Below are positions 1-9,415 of a stretch of DNA of 64,000 nucleotides, one piece after another. Positions within the stretch are counted from its first letter, which is position 1, and the number at the start of each line of letters is the position of its first letter. The notes beneath the pieces are model-generated. The model did not search any database, had not been told where the DNA came from, and saw nothing but the letters and a program-made list of their open reading frames with translations. The stretch is from Chlamydiia bacterium (GTDB lineage: Bacteria; Chlamydiota; Chlamydiia; Chlamydiales; GCA-2402025), in contig JAUICV010000003.1 in NCBI GenBank assembly GCA_030427725.1, forward strand, positions 1 through 64,000, in the 5' to 3' direction. The translations under genes and the position numbers were made by a program.

Positions 1-814
1 CTATGGCATCTTTAAATCTAGAATAGAATCCTGCAACAGATGATTGAACATCTTTTTTTGTTGTTTCAACAAGTTGCTGACCTTGATTCCAAAAAGAAGC
101 CACACTATTAAACACATCTTGTGCATATGAGAAAAGACTAGAAGCAGAAAAGACAAGCTGATCGGAGACTCGTGTGGAGGGTGCTGTTGTAATGACAGAG
201 CGTTCAATTTCTGTAGATAAGGCAGTGCTAGTTGGTGAAGTGTGTTCATTAGTTATTAACAAAGGAAGTTTTTGTTTAGCTTTAGTAGGAAAAATTTTCA
301 CATGAGTTGTTAAATCAACATAGATGTTTTGTGCGCTAGAAAACAAATTTGTTGTAGCTTTCTCAAAAATTGAACCTACAGTGTTTGAAACTGGTCTTAT
401 TAAAGTATCTAAACTTATTTCTGGCATATAAGAGCGAGCGGGTGCAGTAGGAGAAACCACATTTGTTGATAGGGCAGTTGACATCTTATCAACAGATCGT
501 AAGACTGGAGCTGATTTGGCGGGAGGTAGTTGAGTAGGAAGCTTGCTCAATAAGGGTTTTAAAGCAGGTGGTGATAATGTCAGTGATGAATTAGTGGCTT
601 CAGAGTGGTTTGAGCATGATAGCGGGTCAGAAATATTGAGCGCTGAAAAAGGGGGTGCTAATGGATTTTGAGTTGTTGATTCTTGTGAAATAGAGGAGTC
701 TTTGGGAGCGTCTTCGGTGTCAACAAATCCACTCAGAAGATTTCCTCCAACCTTATAAAGGCTGTTCCCTATGTTTTCAAAAGACCCTCGAAGATTACCT
801 AAAAAAGTTGCCAT
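1..814 (-). CDS. Unknown effector-like protein, 3' end beyond window
   Basis: An open frame reads leftwards from the ATG at 812-814 for 271 codons without a stop and leaves the window at base 1, so the C terminus is missing. The protein begins MATFLGNLRGSFENIGNSLY and is rich in Ser, Thr and Pro, with a proline/serine-rich middle and a more hydrophobic, helical part towards the visible end (for example SSLFSYAQDVFNSVASFW). I recognise no domain. A TATAAT hexamer lies about 35 bases upstream in a 20-base block shared exactly with the promoter region of the gene starting at 3071. Composition and the neighbouring gene pair suggest a secreted or effector-like protein, but that is inference. The codon run is long and stop-free and the promoter is plausible, so I am fairly sure the gene is real. 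Confidence 0.75.
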   Translation of the reverse strand, partial: MATFLGNLRGSFENIGNSLYKVGGNLLSGFVDTEDAPKDSSISQESTTQNPLAPPFSALNISDPLSCSNHSEATNSSLTLSPPALKPLLSKLPTQLPPAKSAPVLRSVDKMSTALSTNVVSPTAPARSYMPEISLDTLIRPVSNTVGSIFEKATTNLFSSAQNIYVDLTTHVKIFPTKAKQKLPLLITNEHTSPTSTALSTEIERSVITTAPSTRVSDQLVFSASSLFSYAQDVFNSVASFWNQGQQLVETTKKDVQSSVAGFYSRFKDAI

Positions 815-834
815 AACAAAACTATTCTTTTTAT

Positions 835-854
835 TAAATTAAGTTTAAATTATA
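835..854 (-). promoter_or_regulatory. Promoter block shared with the 3071 gene
   Basis: On the minus strand this reads tataatttaaacttaattta: a perfect TATAAT -10 box followed by a 14-base AT-rich leader. The same 20 bases occur at 3095-3114. In both places the sequence TGTAA lies immediately upstream of a 17-base spacer before the -10 box, in place of a good TTGACA. Confidence 0.5.
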
Positions 855-945
855 TCATAAAAAGATTTTAATTACATTTAAAACAGCGTTAATTTATATT
901 AAAAAATAAATTATATTAATGTGTTTTTTATTTCTAGTCGTAAAT

Positions 946-973
946 AAAAAAAAGCCGTCTTAAAAAGACGGCT
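946..973 (-). terminator. Intrinsic terminator of the 1002-2210 gene
   Basis: On the minus strand a perfect 9-bp stem (AGCCGTCTT with AAGACGGCT, 3-base loop) is followed by a run of eight T. It sits about 30 bases after the stop of the gene at 1002-2210 and is a textbook rho-independent terminator. Confidence 0.9.
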
Positions 974-1001
974 ATTACTAGGGATGGATAAATACTAAAG
1001 T

Positions 1002-2210
1002 TTAATTAATATCGGTGATGTGATGGTTTTTCTTATATTCTTGTTTCATAGATTCCTTAACGATCTCTTCGATAAATTTCTCACCAAAGAGTTGTTGCGC
1101 CCTTAGGAAGGTTTTGTTGAGTTCTGAATTGCTTTCTATATCTTTGCTAAGATGTAACAAAGTAAGAGCTTTTATTTCTAAAATACGTAGAGCTTCTGCA
1201 ACAACTTGCTCCTTAGATGCATCTAGTTCGTTCTTTGATATAGATATAAGAGCGTTGTACTGTGTTTCATATTGTTTAAGTACTGTTTCAACAAAACGTT
1301 TGTTTGTTTTCAATATGGCTTCATGAGCTAGTTTAGAAGGGGCTACTGGAGGCCTTTCTACTTGCGGAGCCTGTATAGGTGCCGCAGCAACTTCTTCAGC
1401 GACCTCTTCTACTATAGAAGCTGGCACAGAGACACTTTCTGCTGAATCTTGTTCTTGATTAATAACAGCGTTAGTTGTTGTTTCTTCTTCAGCTGTCTTT
1501 TTTTCGGGAGTTACGATAGGCTGTTTTTCTGCTACAGGTTTTGCTACAACTTGTTCAACAGGTGCCTGTTTTGAAAATAATTGTTTTCCTAAGTAGTAAG
1601 ATCCGATTAGTGCTACAGCTCCAGTTGCTATGGCGCCATATTTATTGTCTGATACCATTTTTAATAAAGCTTCATAAAAGGAAGATCCTTCTTGGTGGTC
1701 TTCTACAACAAAAGATGGGATGTCTGAACTACTGAAGGGTTGTGTTCCAGATCTTGGTACATAATATAAATCGTTAGATATGCCAACAGGAGGAAGCATC
1801 GAATCAACCCAATTATATGCCGTTGTTAGTGTTTCGTCTGTTGTGTGGACAATCGTTTCTTCAACTGATTTAGCAACTTTTTTTACGGCCTCTAAAGCTG
1901 AGTTTAGTTTTTTGTCTGAATCACCACCTAAGGTAAAGTTCGGATTTGGTGTGGCTTCTAGTGCGTTTTTTGTATCTAAAGAGATTGGGTTGCATACAAA
2001 TGATACCAAGCTTTCAGCCTTCTCTATAGAATTTGCCGGGCATTCCCCATTAGAAATAATCACATTTGCAATCTTGTTTACTTGGTCACCTGAACCTGTA
2101 GGTGAAGTCACTCCTGACTGCAAATTGGATAAAACCTGGCTTAAGCCTGATGTTGTAAAGGTATACAACTGAGTTGTTGTATCTGCTATTTTATTTATGA
2201 AATTAGTCAT
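1002..2210 (-). CDS. Unknown single-pass membrane protein, effector-like
   Basis: This is a 402-residue protein with no family I recognise. Residues 1-185 are polar and Ser/Thr-rich. One hydrophobic, glycine- and alanine-rich segment (about 191-208, YGAIATGAVALIGSYYLG) could span a membrane. Residues 215-290 are a low-complexity Pro/Ala/Glu/Val stretch, and 290-402 look helical with heptad-like charged residues. There is no N-terminal signal peptide. It lies 39 bases downstream of the 2250-3071 gene and is followed by a clear terminator, so the two are probably one transcript. The plan of polar N terminus, one membrane segment, disordered linker and helical tail fits a T3SS-exported membrane-inserted protein, but this is only inference. 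Confidence 0.7.
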   Translation of the reverse strand: MTNFINKIADTTTQLYTFTTSGLSQVLSNLQSGVTSPTGSGDQVNKIANVIISNGECPANSIEKAESLVSFVCNPISLDTKNALEATPNPNFTLGGDSDKKLNSALEAVKKVAKSVEETIVHTTDETLTTAYNWVDSMLPPVGISNDLYYVPRSGTQPFSSSDIPSFVVEDHQEGSSFYEALLKMVSDNKYGAIATGAVALIGSYYLGKQLFSKQAPVEQVVAKPVAEKQPIVTPEKKTAEEETTTNAVINQEQDSAESVSVPASIVEEVAEEVAAAPIQAPQVERPPVAPSKLAHEAILKTNKRFVETVLKQYETQYNALISISKNELDASKEQVVAEALRILEIKALTLLHLSKDIESNSELNKTFLRAQQLFGEKFIEEIVKESMKQEYKKNHHITDIN

Positions 2211-2249
2211 TATATTGGTACCCTTGGGCCTCTTTCTTTTATTAATTTT

Positions 2250-3071
2250 TTAAGCATCGCCTTCTTCTGCTTCTGCATCTGAAAAAATTGAAGGCGCTTG
2301 CGCCTCATTCTGTACTTGAACTGCAGGGGCTGGTTTTTCTGCAGATGTAGGCGGATTATTATTAGCTGGTTTATCGAAATACCTTCCTAAGGCGAATAGT
2401 GAAACTCCAAGTGCTGTCATTGTCGTTCCTTCTTCAGTCGGTAGGTTATAGTTATTGGAGATCATTGTCAGTCCAACACCTATTGCTCCGGGAATGGCCT
2501 CAGCTTTAGAGACTTGTTTTGAAAAGTAAAGCCCTGCTGTCACAAGCGTGGCAATAGCTATTCCAGTAATTTGATTTTCAGCAAGCGTCGAGGCTAAGTA
2601 TGATGCTGCAGAAGCTGTTAGAAAAGATCCTGTAGCTTTTAAAGAATATGCTGCGGTTTGTTGAAAAAATTCACCCCAGGTTCTTTTCTTTTCAGAAGGT
2701 ACTTTAGTGGTCATTGGAGTCTGGCTATTTTGAATTGTAACTGGTTGAACCATTGGAGCAGGAATAAAATCATGATCTAATTGGTCATCAAAGGTTTTTG
2801 CTTTTTCGGGCGTTTTTGTTTTCGGTTCGTATTTAGGAATAAGGCGTTTTGTTGTTCTTTCATGACCTGTTTTTGGAGGTACTATGTAGGTTATTTTACC
2901 CGAGCTTTTTCCTCCGTCTAGATTGTAGTCAGCATCCTCAAGAGCTTTCATGGCGGCGTCATAGGCTGTTCTTTCTGTTTGTTTTAATTTTTGTTTTGCG
3001 TTTATTTTAGATTGAAGTGTCACAAACGAGTCTTCAAAATCTAGTAACCTTGGGCTTTGTATTGTAGTCAT
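2250..3071 (-). CDS. Unknown protein with glycine-rich hydrophobic segments
   Basis: This is a 273-residue protein with no recognised family. The first 130 residues are polar and lysine-rich. Residues about 140-183, 191-205 and 217-229 are hydrophobic and rich in Ala, Gly and Thr, enough for two or three weak membrane segments. The C terminus is Pro/Ala-rich and ends in an acidic tail (SDAEAEEGDA). It is the first gene of a likely two-gene transcript with 1002-2210. Its upstream region shares a 20-base promoter block with the gene at 1-814, so the three genes may be co-expressed. An inclusion-membrane-type protein is possible but unproven. Confidence 0.7.
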   Translation of the reverse strand: MTTIQSPRLLDFEDSFVTLQSKINAKQKLKQTERTAYDAAMKALEDADYNLDGGKSSGKITYIVPPKTGHERTTKRLIPKYEPKTKTPEKAKTFDDQLDHDFIPAPMVQPVTIQNSQTPMTTKVPSEKKRTWGEFFQQTAAYSLKATGSFLTASAASYLASTLAENQITGIAIATLVTAGLYFSKQVSKAEAIPGAIGVGLTMISNNYNLPTEEGTTMTALGVSLFALGRYFDKPANNNPPTSAEKPAPAVQVQNEAQAPSIFSDAEAEEGDA

Positions 3072-3094
3072 GATAATACCTATATTAAATTATA

Positions 3095-3114
3095 TAAATT
3101 AAGTTTAAATTATA
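3095..3114 (-). promoter_or_regulatory. Promoter block, second copy
   Basis: The minus-strand sequence is identical to 835-854 over 20 bases and begins with TATAAT, 38 bases before the start codon at 3071. A TGTAA sequence again lies 17 bases upstream of the -10 box. Confidence 0.5.
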
Positions 3115-3231
3115 CTTAACTAATAATTTAATTACACCATTGGATAATCAATACTATTAATAAAAAACAAATTATTATATTAGTCTTGTAATTAATATTT
3201 GAGAAATGAGGGATATTGTAAAGTAAATATT

Positions 3232-5796
3232 TTAAATCTCTTGAAGGACGTCTCTTAGGGCTTCAAAAGCCTGCATGGGAGAGAGGTGGTCTATAGACAG
3301 TTTTTTAAGTTTATCTAGGACTTTTTGGTCCTTTTTTAAAGGGAGATCAAAAAGAGAGGGTTCTAGAGAATTTTTAGGGTTTTTGGTAGCTTGAGGGGAT
3401 TTTTCTAAGGACTTTAGCATAGCTGCAGCCTTAGTAAGCACTTCTTTGGGGAGACCCGCTAGTGCTGCAACATGAATTCCATAGCTTCTATCAGCGGCCC
3501 CTTTAAGAATTTTTCTGAGGAAAATAATGCCATTTTCAGTTTCTTTCACAGAGATATTGTAATTTACCGCACCTGGGATTTTTCCTTCCATTTCTGTAAG
3601 CTCAAAATAATGCGTAGCAAATAAGGTTTTAGATTTTTTTGATGGGGTTTTTAGTAGATACTCGGCAACAGACCACGCAATAGAAATCCCGTCATAGGTT
3701 GAAGTTCCTCTTCCTATCTCGTCTAAGATAACTAATGATCGATGAGTGGCATTATTTAAAATATGAGCCGTTTCGGTCATTTCAACCATAAATGTTGATT
3801 GTCCCTTAGATAAATCATCACTAGCCCCAATTCTTGTAAATACCTTATCAACGACACCTATATGGGCTTTAACAGCTGGAACATAGAGGCCAATTTGGGC
3901 CATAATTGTAATTAAGGCTACTTGCCTAATATAGGTTGATTTTCCAGCCATGTTTGGCCCAGTAATTAAAAAGAGACGATCCGATGAATCCAGTAAGGTG
4001 TCATTTGGAATAAAATTTAAGCTTGGGTCAGCCTTTTCAATTACTGGATGACGACCCCTTTCGATATGAAGTGTATCAGAGGCATCAACTTGCGGTTTTA
4101 CATAGCCTTTTTGGGAGGCAAGCTCAGAGAACGCTAGGTAACAATCGAGGTGGGCTATTGCACTTGCAACATCTCGAAGAGCTTGGTTATAAGTTAAAAT
4201 AGAGTGTCTAAGTTCGGAATACAGTTGCATCTCTAGTTTGGAGATGTTCTCTTCTGCATTTAAGATGTCGCTTTCAAATTTTTGAAGCTCATCTGAGATG
4301 AATCGTTCGTTATTAACAAGCGTTTGCCTTTTATGAAACGATGAGGGCATGTTTTTGCTTTGACCTCTAGAGACTTCAATAAAATAACCAAAGGCTTTGT
4401 TGAAGCTAACCTTTAGTGTTTTGATGCCCGTTTCCTCTCTGAGTCTCTCTTGGTACTTTAAAAGAAACTTCTGAGAATTCTCTTTTAGAGATTTGAGTTC
4501 ATCTAATCTAGAATCGATACCTTTTTTGATAAGGTTCCCCGTAAAGTTTTTCGCAGGTGGGTTCTCTGTTAAAGTGTTTTCGATCAGCTGGGTTAGGGCT
4601 GATAAGTCTTTTAGGTTGAAGCGTACTCTTTCAAAAAGAGGGTGAGAGAGCTTTTGAATTGTATTTGAAATGTCGGGCAAGGGGACTAAAGACTCTTTTA
4701 AAGCCCAAACATCTTGAGGGCTGTGGTGCTTTGTCTCTATTCTCGTCAGGAGCCTCTCAAGATCTTTTATTTTTGATAGATTGTCTAATAGATCTAAGCG
4801 AGGTCTAAATCCTAAAAGCTCTTCTGTGGCATTTAATCGATCTTGGATTGACGTTTCATCAAGTAATGGGTGAGTGACAAAGCCTTTTAAAAGACGTGCT
4901 CCCATCGGTGTAACTGTGCAATCTATAACCTCAAGTAAGGGTTTAGACGAAGGTGTAGAAGGGGAGAGGATCTCTAGATTTCTAAGAGTTGTTTGATCTA
5001 GTGATAAATAGGAAGTAGTTGTAAGAGGCTTTAACGACTTAACGTGTGAAAGCTCTTGAAATAACTCGTTTTTCAAATGAGTTAATAAAGCGCCAGATGC
5101 TGTGATAGCAAGTGGGAAATCCTTTAACCCGAACCCATCGAGCGTTGGCATATTAAATTGATCTTTTAGAAAATCTTCACACAAAATAGGATCGAAGTGA
5201 TAAGTTTCTTTCACGCAGATTTTAGTGTTCGTTGAGATTTGAATATCTTCTAAAAGGGAGGGGAAATGTTTCTCGAAACGTTTAGATATCAAAAGCTCAG
5301 AGGGGCACGTTTTAGATAGCTCTTCTAGAAGGGATTTTTCACTATCAACTTCTAGACATTGAAAAAGACCTGTACTTAAGTCTAGTAAAGACAGAGCGAA
5401 TTTTTTTTTCTCAAAAACAAGAGCTGCAAAAAAGTTGTAAGACTTATCTTTCAAAAGGTTTGGATTATAAACGCAACCTGGTGAAATCCTTTTAACAACC
5501 TCTCTTTTAACAATGCCTTTTACATCTTTTGGGTCTTCTACTTGCTCAGCTAGAGCTACTAAATGCCCTTTGTGGATAAGTTTTTCGATATAAGACTCAG
5601 CGGTATGAGCAGGAATCCCGCTCATGGGAATATCACCTCTTTTTGTTAAGGTCAGCTGGAGGTCTTTTGCTAGAAGTTTGGCGTCGTCGTAAAATGCTTC
5701 ATAAAAATCTCCCAATCGAAAAAGTAAAAGAGCGTCTTTGGCCTTTTTCTTACAGTCATGCCATTGCTGCATCATAGGGGTGATTTTTTTGCTCAT
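3232..5796 (-). CDS. mutS: DNA mismatch repair protein MutS
   Basis: MutS recognises mispaired or looped bases and starts methyl-independent or MutL-dependent repair. The 854-residue length is normal. The N terminus carries the mismatch-reading Phe-x-Glu motif (in GDFYEAF, about residues 30-36). The C-terminal third has the ATPase Walker A motif GPNMAGKST, the Walker B region VILDEIGRGTSTYDG and the dimer-region helix-turn-helix. The start codon lies two bases after the stop of the upstream 165-residue gene, so translation is probably coupled. I see nothing unusual. Confidence 0.97.
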   Translation of the reverse strand: MSKKITPMMQQWHDCKKKAKDALLLFRLGDFYEAFYDDAKLLAKDLQLTLTKRGDIPMSGIPAHTAESYIEKLIHKGHLVALAEQVEDPKDVKGIVKREVVKRISPGCVYNPNLLKDKSYNFFAALVFEKKKFALSLLDLSTGLFQCLEVDSEKSLLEELSKTCPSELLISKRFEKHFPSLLEDIQISTNTKICVKETYHFDPILCEDFLKDQFNMPTLDGFGLKDFPLAITASGALLTHLKNELFQELSHVKSLKPLTTTSYLSLDQTTLRNLEILSPSTPSSKPLLEVIDCTVTPMGARLLKGFVTHPLLDETSIQDRLNATEELLGFRPRLDLLDNLSKIKDLERLLTRIETKHHSPQDVWALKESLVPLPDISNTIQKLSHPLFERVRFNLKDLSALTQLIENTLTENPPAKNFTGNLIKKGIDSRLDELKSLKENSQKFLLKYQERLREETGIKTLKVSFNKAFGYFIEVSRGQSKNMPSSFHKRQTLVNNERFISDELQKFESDILNAEENISKLEMQLYSELRHSILTYNQALRDVASAIAHLDCYLAFSELASQKGYVKPQVDASDTLHIERGRHPVIEKADPSLNFIPNDTLLDSSDRLFLITGPNMAGKSTYIRQVALITIMAQIGLYVPAVKAHIGVVDKVFTRIGASDDLSKGQSTFMVEMTETAHILNNATHRSLVILDEIGRGTSTYDGISIAWSVAEYLLKTPSKKSKTLFATHYFELTEMEGKIPGAVNYNISVKETENGIIFLRKILKGAADRSYGIHVAALAGLPKEVLTKAAAMLKSLEKSPQATKNPKNSLEPSLFDLPLKKDQKVLDKLKKLSIDHLSPMQAFEALRDVLQEI

Positions 5797-5798
5797 CT

Positions 5799-6296
5799 TT
5801 AGCGCCTGAATTTAGATAGAAGGTGTTTTAACAGCTTTAGTTTTGAGGTTTTTTTAGGTTTGTCCAAAGGATCGTTTGGGTTCTCAATTAAATCTAAGGC
5901 TTCTTTTGCTTCATTAATGCCTTTAGATATTTGTAAAATCACTCCATTACACCATCTTTGAGACTCTTCTACATCATTTTGAAGCTGTTTCAATTGCTCT
6001 AAAACCTCTTGAGGTGTTTTAGAAACTTTCCCTAAAAAAGAAAGTTCTGGGGAGATTTTCTGTGTTTTATACGTGTCTATCATTTGCCGAAGCTCAAAGA
6101 CGTCAATAAGAAGAGGGAGGAATGTTTTTTTAAAATCTTCTCTAAGACTCGGCTTGACCTCTGTTGCTATAATCTTTTTTTTGGGTTTTGTCTCATCTAC
6201 TTTGGGAGTTTTTAGAAAATGAAATAAAGAAGAAGACTTAAGCCTGCTATAGGTCTTCTTTGAGTTGTTTTGAGAATTTAAAGAACTATTATCCAT
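5799..6296 (-). CDS. Conserved small protein upstream of mutS
   Basis: This 165-residue, lysine-rich, soluble, mostly helical protein has no family I recognise. The first 50 residues are basic and probably disordered (many Ser, Asn, Lys). The centre and C terminus are predicted helical, and the protein ends in a basic KLKLLKHLLSKFRR tail. It lies between dnaG (divergent) and mutS (2 bases downstream). As I remember it, C. trachomatis has a small uncharacterised gene, CT793, at the equivalent place, so it may be a chlamydia-specific conserved gene. Function unknown. Confidence 0.75.
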   Translation of the reverse strand: MDNSSLNSQNNSKKTYSRLKSSSLFHFLKTPKVDETKPKKKIIATEVKPSLREDFKKTFLPLLIDVFELRQMIDTYKTQKISPELSFLGKVSKTPQEVLEQLKQLQNDVEESQRWCNGVILQISKGINEAKEALDLIENPNDPLDKPKKTSKLKLLKHLLSKFRR

Positions 6297-6429
6297 GTTG
6301 TTTCAAATCTATGAGCTGCTTAAGTTTTAGGATAAAGCTTTTTACCTTTTTTTTAAACGGTGTTGTCTTTACGAAATAGAGCGATTATACTTAAAGTGTG
6401 CATATGAGGTTTTCAGGATTTATTAAACG

Positions 6430-8217
6430 ATGTATAGCAAAAATAGCTTAGAGCTTTTAAGACAAAAGATTGATCTAATTGAGGTGCTCTCTCCTTATGT
6501 TGATTTGAAACGATCTGGAGCGTCTTACAAAGCCTTATGTCCCTTTCATGACGAGAAGTCCCCATCTTTTATCGTTCAAAGAGGGGACTCTCACTATCAC
6601 TGTTTTGGATGTGGCGCTCATGGAGATGCGATAGCATTTCTAATGGGGCATTTAAAGATGAGTTTTTCGGAATCTATTGAAATGCTTGCTGAAAAATTTA
6701 ACGTTCCTCTAGAGATTGATTCTGAAAATAAGACAAAAGAAATTCCGAAAGCCCCGCTACGTGAAGCCAATTTGCAGGCTATGAGGTTTTATCATTTTTA
6801 TCTTTTACATTCTTATGAAGGCCAAGAGGCTTTAAAATACTTATATAATAGAGGGATAGATTTAGACTTTATTAGGATGTTTCAAATTGGCCTTGCTCCT
6901 AAAGAAATGGGGCTAATGTCAAATATACTTAAAGATAAAGGTGTTTTAGAAAAACATCTAATGACAGTAGCTTTAGTTAAAGAAACGTCATTTAAGAAGA
7001 AAAGAGAATTTTTCTCAGATCGAATCATGTTCCCAATTAAAGATGGTTTCGGGCATGTGATAGGCTTTTCAGCTAGGAAATATAAAGAAGATACCTTCGG
7101 TCCTAAATACATCAATACTCCAGAAACATCTCTTTTTAAAAAATCAGAGGTCGTTTTTGGGTTGCATGAGTGTAGACGGCGTATCGCTAAAGAGAGAAAA
7201 GCTATAATAGTTGAAGGGCAAGTCGATGCTCTAAGGCTCATTCAGTCTGGGTTTGATTTAAGCGTGGCAGGTGGCGGAACAGCATTTACAACCCATCATG
7301 CTAGACAAATTATTCAACTTGGTGTCACGCATGTTTATTTAGCGTTTGATGGAGATGAAGCAGGGAGACAAGCAGCCATCAAAGTTGGAGATTTTTTCCA
7401 AAAAGAGGGGATCGAAACCTTTGTTTGTCAGTTTCCTGAAGGGCAAGATCCAGATAAGTGGCTACAAGAAAAAGGTCCTAAATCGTTTGCTAAACTTCTT
7501 ATAGAAAGTTCTGATTACTTAAGCTTTTTGGTTCAAGAAACTTCGAAGGTTTTGAACATTCATTCTCCCTCAGAAAAAACACAACTGGTTCAATCGATTT
7601 CATCAAGAATCCAAAAATGGGACCACCCCTTAATGGTTCACGAGTCTTTAAGAAAGCTAGCGAGACTTGTTGAAGTGCCAGAGAGTTTACTAGTTAAAGA
7701 AACTAACGTAAAAGTTAAGGCTCCAAAGCTGCAAACTACATCTTCTGTGTCTAAAACATTAATCGATCCTCAAAGGATTTTAGAGGCTGATTTTCTAAGG
7801 TGGCTTTTACTGACGTATGACAAAGAAAAAAATCTAGTCTCAAAAGCTTTGGAAATTGCAAAAGACAAGCATTTCGTAACGCAAGTTGGAAAATCTTTAT
7901 ACAATCTCTTCGCTGCAAGGTTTGTTGAGAGTAAACCTTTAGATTTGTTTTCTCTTGGAATGGAGCTGTCCAATGCTGAAAGTCAGTTGTTTTTATCTGA
8001 GATATTGCAAAAAAGAGTAAACCTTGAAAAGGCTAAAGAAGGGCTAGAGCAAAGCTTGAAGAAACTTGTTGAGAAATATTGGTTCCAAGAAAGAGAACAG
8101 ATAAAAGTTAAAATTCAAAGCGGCCGATGCTCAGATGAAGAGGTGCTTGAGCTTGCAAAGGCCTTTGATGAACTTAAAAAAAATCCCCCTGTGGTTGATC
8201 TAACTCATGCAAACTAA
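6430..8217 (+). CDS. dnaG: DNA primase
   Basis: DnaG makes the RNA primers for DNA replication. The 595-residue protein has the N-terminal CHC2 zinc finger (CPFHDEKSP followed by HCFGCGAHGDA, about residues 37-67), the catalytic core and the TOPRIM motifs VEGQVDALRL and AFDGDEAGRQAA (about residues 260-315). The C-terminal helicase-binding region is present but not strongly conserved to the eye. The gene is transcribed away from mutS. Its last 11 bases overlap the next gene. Confidence 0.97.
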   Translation: MYSKNSLELLRQKIDLIEVLSPYVDLKRSGASYKALCPFHDEKSPSFIVQRGDSHYHCFGCGAHGDAIAFLMGHLKMSFSESIEMLAEKFNVPLEIDSENKTKEIPKAPLREANLQAMRFYHFYLLHSYEGQEALKYLYNRGIDLDFIRMFQIGLAPKEMGLMSNILKDKGVLEKHLMTVALVKETSFKKKREFFSDRIMFPIKDGFGHVIGFSARKYKEDTFGPKYINTPETSLFKKSEVVFGLHECRRRIAKERKAIIVEGQVDALRLIQSGFDLSVAGGGTAFTTHHARQIIQLGVTHVYLAFDGDEAGRQAAIKVGDFFQKEGIETFVCQFPEGQDPDKWLQEKGPKSFAKLLIESSDYLSFLVQETSKVLNIHSPSEKTQLVQSISSRIQKWDHPLMVHESLRKLARLVEVPESLLVKETNVKVKAPKLQTTSSVSKTLIDPQRILEADFLRWLLLTYDKEKNLVSKALEIAKDKHFVTQVGKSLYNLFAARFVESKPLDLFSLGMELSNAESQLFLSEILQKRVNLEKAKEGLEQSLKKLVEKYWFQEREQIKVKIQSGRCSDEEVLELAKAFDELKKNPPVVDLTHAN

Positions 8218-8590
8218 AGCTATCGTTTTTTTTGATGACACCTGTTCTTTTTGTAAAAGTCTTGTTTACTACCTTCAAGTAATCGACAAGAAAAAAAAGC
8301 TCCTTTTTGCTCCATTAGATGGAAAAACTGCAAAAGAACTTATATCCCCCCTTAGGAAGCTAAACACTGTTGTTTTTTATGTAGAGTCTGGAGAAAAGAA
8401 ACACATCTACCTGTATATGAAGGCAGTCTTACGAATTTTGTTTGAAGTCGGTGGTTTTTATACACTCATCGGTTGGAAGTATATTTTGCCTAAGTGGTTA
8501 ATCGATCCATTTTATAAATGGATCGTAAAATATAGGGACACATTTCAGCTCACGAAAAACTACACTAAAGATGAGAGTTTTTTACCTTAA
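8207..8590 (+). CDS. DUF393 (DCC-type) thiol-disulfide protein
   Basis: The 127-residue protein opens with a thioredoxin-like strand followed by FFDDTCSFCKS. This matches the DCC/DUF393 family, whose members carry a CxxC pair near the N terminus (here Cys-Ser-Phe-Cys, with DTC instead of the usual DGxC). Members are thought to act in thiol-disulfide exchange, but few are characterised. It overlaps the end of dnaG by 11 bases and is probably translated from the same message. The downstream SDR gene is convergent. Confidence 0.8.
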   Translation: MQTKAIVFFDDTCSFCKSLVYYLQVIDKKKKLLFAPLDGKTAKELISPLRKLNTVVFYVESGEKKHIYLYMKAVLRILFEVGGFYTLIGWKYILPKWLIDPFYKWIVKYRDTFQLTKNYTKDESFLP

Positions 8591-8597
8591 TAAGGCT

Positions 8598-9407
8598 TTA
8601 TTTTTTCTCAGGAGTTGCGCTTGCTCCAGCTAATATTCCACCATCGATAGAAAGTTCTATCCCAGTAATATACTGAGATTCATCAGAAGCTAAATAAAGG
8701 GCTGCATAAGCGACATCCTCAGGTTTCCCCATTTTTTTCATAGGTATACCGCTTGTGATTGCTTTTATATTTGTTTCTCTTTCTGTGCTAGATCCAAGCA
8801 TGGGTTCCCACATGGGAGTCAAAATTGCAGCCGGGTGGATTGAGTTACATCTAATGGAATATCCTTGATCTGTACAATATAGAGCGACGGTTTTAGTGTG
8901 ATTGCGCACAGCTGCTTTACTAGCTGCATAAGCTCCAGCCCCAGGGATCCCAACTAAACCAGATCTTGAAGAGATGTTGATGATGGAACCATTTCCAAGG
9001 GATTTCATCGATTGAATTGCGTATTTACAGCCCAGAAAAACTCCGTCAGAGTTTACGGAGTGAACAGCTCTCCAGCTTTCAAGTGAAGCGTTTTCAGGAT
9101 CTTGAGGCCCAAATCCTTCTTGAAAGCCTGTTATTCCAGCATTGTTTACTAAAATATCTAGCTTTCCAAACTTTTTAGTGATCTCTGGAATGAGTGCTTC
9201 CCAGTGATGTTCATTTGAAACATCTAAGTGATAATAACAGGCCTTGCCACCTATTTTTTTTGCTACACTTTCTCCCAAATTGTCATTGATATCTGAAAGA
9301 ATAACGATAGCCCCTTCACTGGCGAATACATGTGCGATCGATTCTCCGATTCCTTGAGCAGCTCCTGTGATTAGAGCTACTTTTCCATCCAATCTTTTGT
9401 GGGTCAT
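8598..9407 (-). CDS. Short-chain dehydrogenase/reductase
   Basis: The 269-residue protein is a classical SDR oxidoreductase. It has the NAD(P)-binding TGAAQGIG motif near residue 15, the NNAG motif near residue 88, and a catalytic Ser then YxxxK pair (INISSRSGLVG, YAASKAA). An acidic residue after the second strand (LSDIND) suggests NAD over NADP. The substrate cannot be read from sequence; it resembles the 3-alpha-hydroxysteroid/cyclopentanol dehydrogenase type in length and C terminus (GGILAG). It lies 8 bases downstream of glyQS with an AGGAAT ribosome site, so it is the second gene of that operon. Confidence 0.92.
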   Translation of the reverse strand: MTHKRLDGKVALITGAAQGIGESIAHVFASEGAIVILSDINDNLGESVAKKIGGKACYYHLDVSNEHHWEALIPEITKKFGKLDILVNNAGITGFQEGFGPQDPENASLESWRAVHSVNSDGVFLGCKYAIQSMKSLGNGSIINISSRSGLVGIPGAGAYAASKAAVRNHTKTVALYCTDQGYSIRCNSIHPAAILTPMWEPMLGSSTERETNIKAITSGIPMKKMGKPEDVAYAALYLASDESQYITGIELSIDGGILAGASATPEKK

Positions 9408-9415
9408 ATAGATTC

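Noticed and set aside
1..249. 82-residue minus-strand frame
   Set aside because: It lies in a different frame inside the longer 1-814 reading frame, which is stop-free for 271 codons and has a promoter; the short frame is a shadow.
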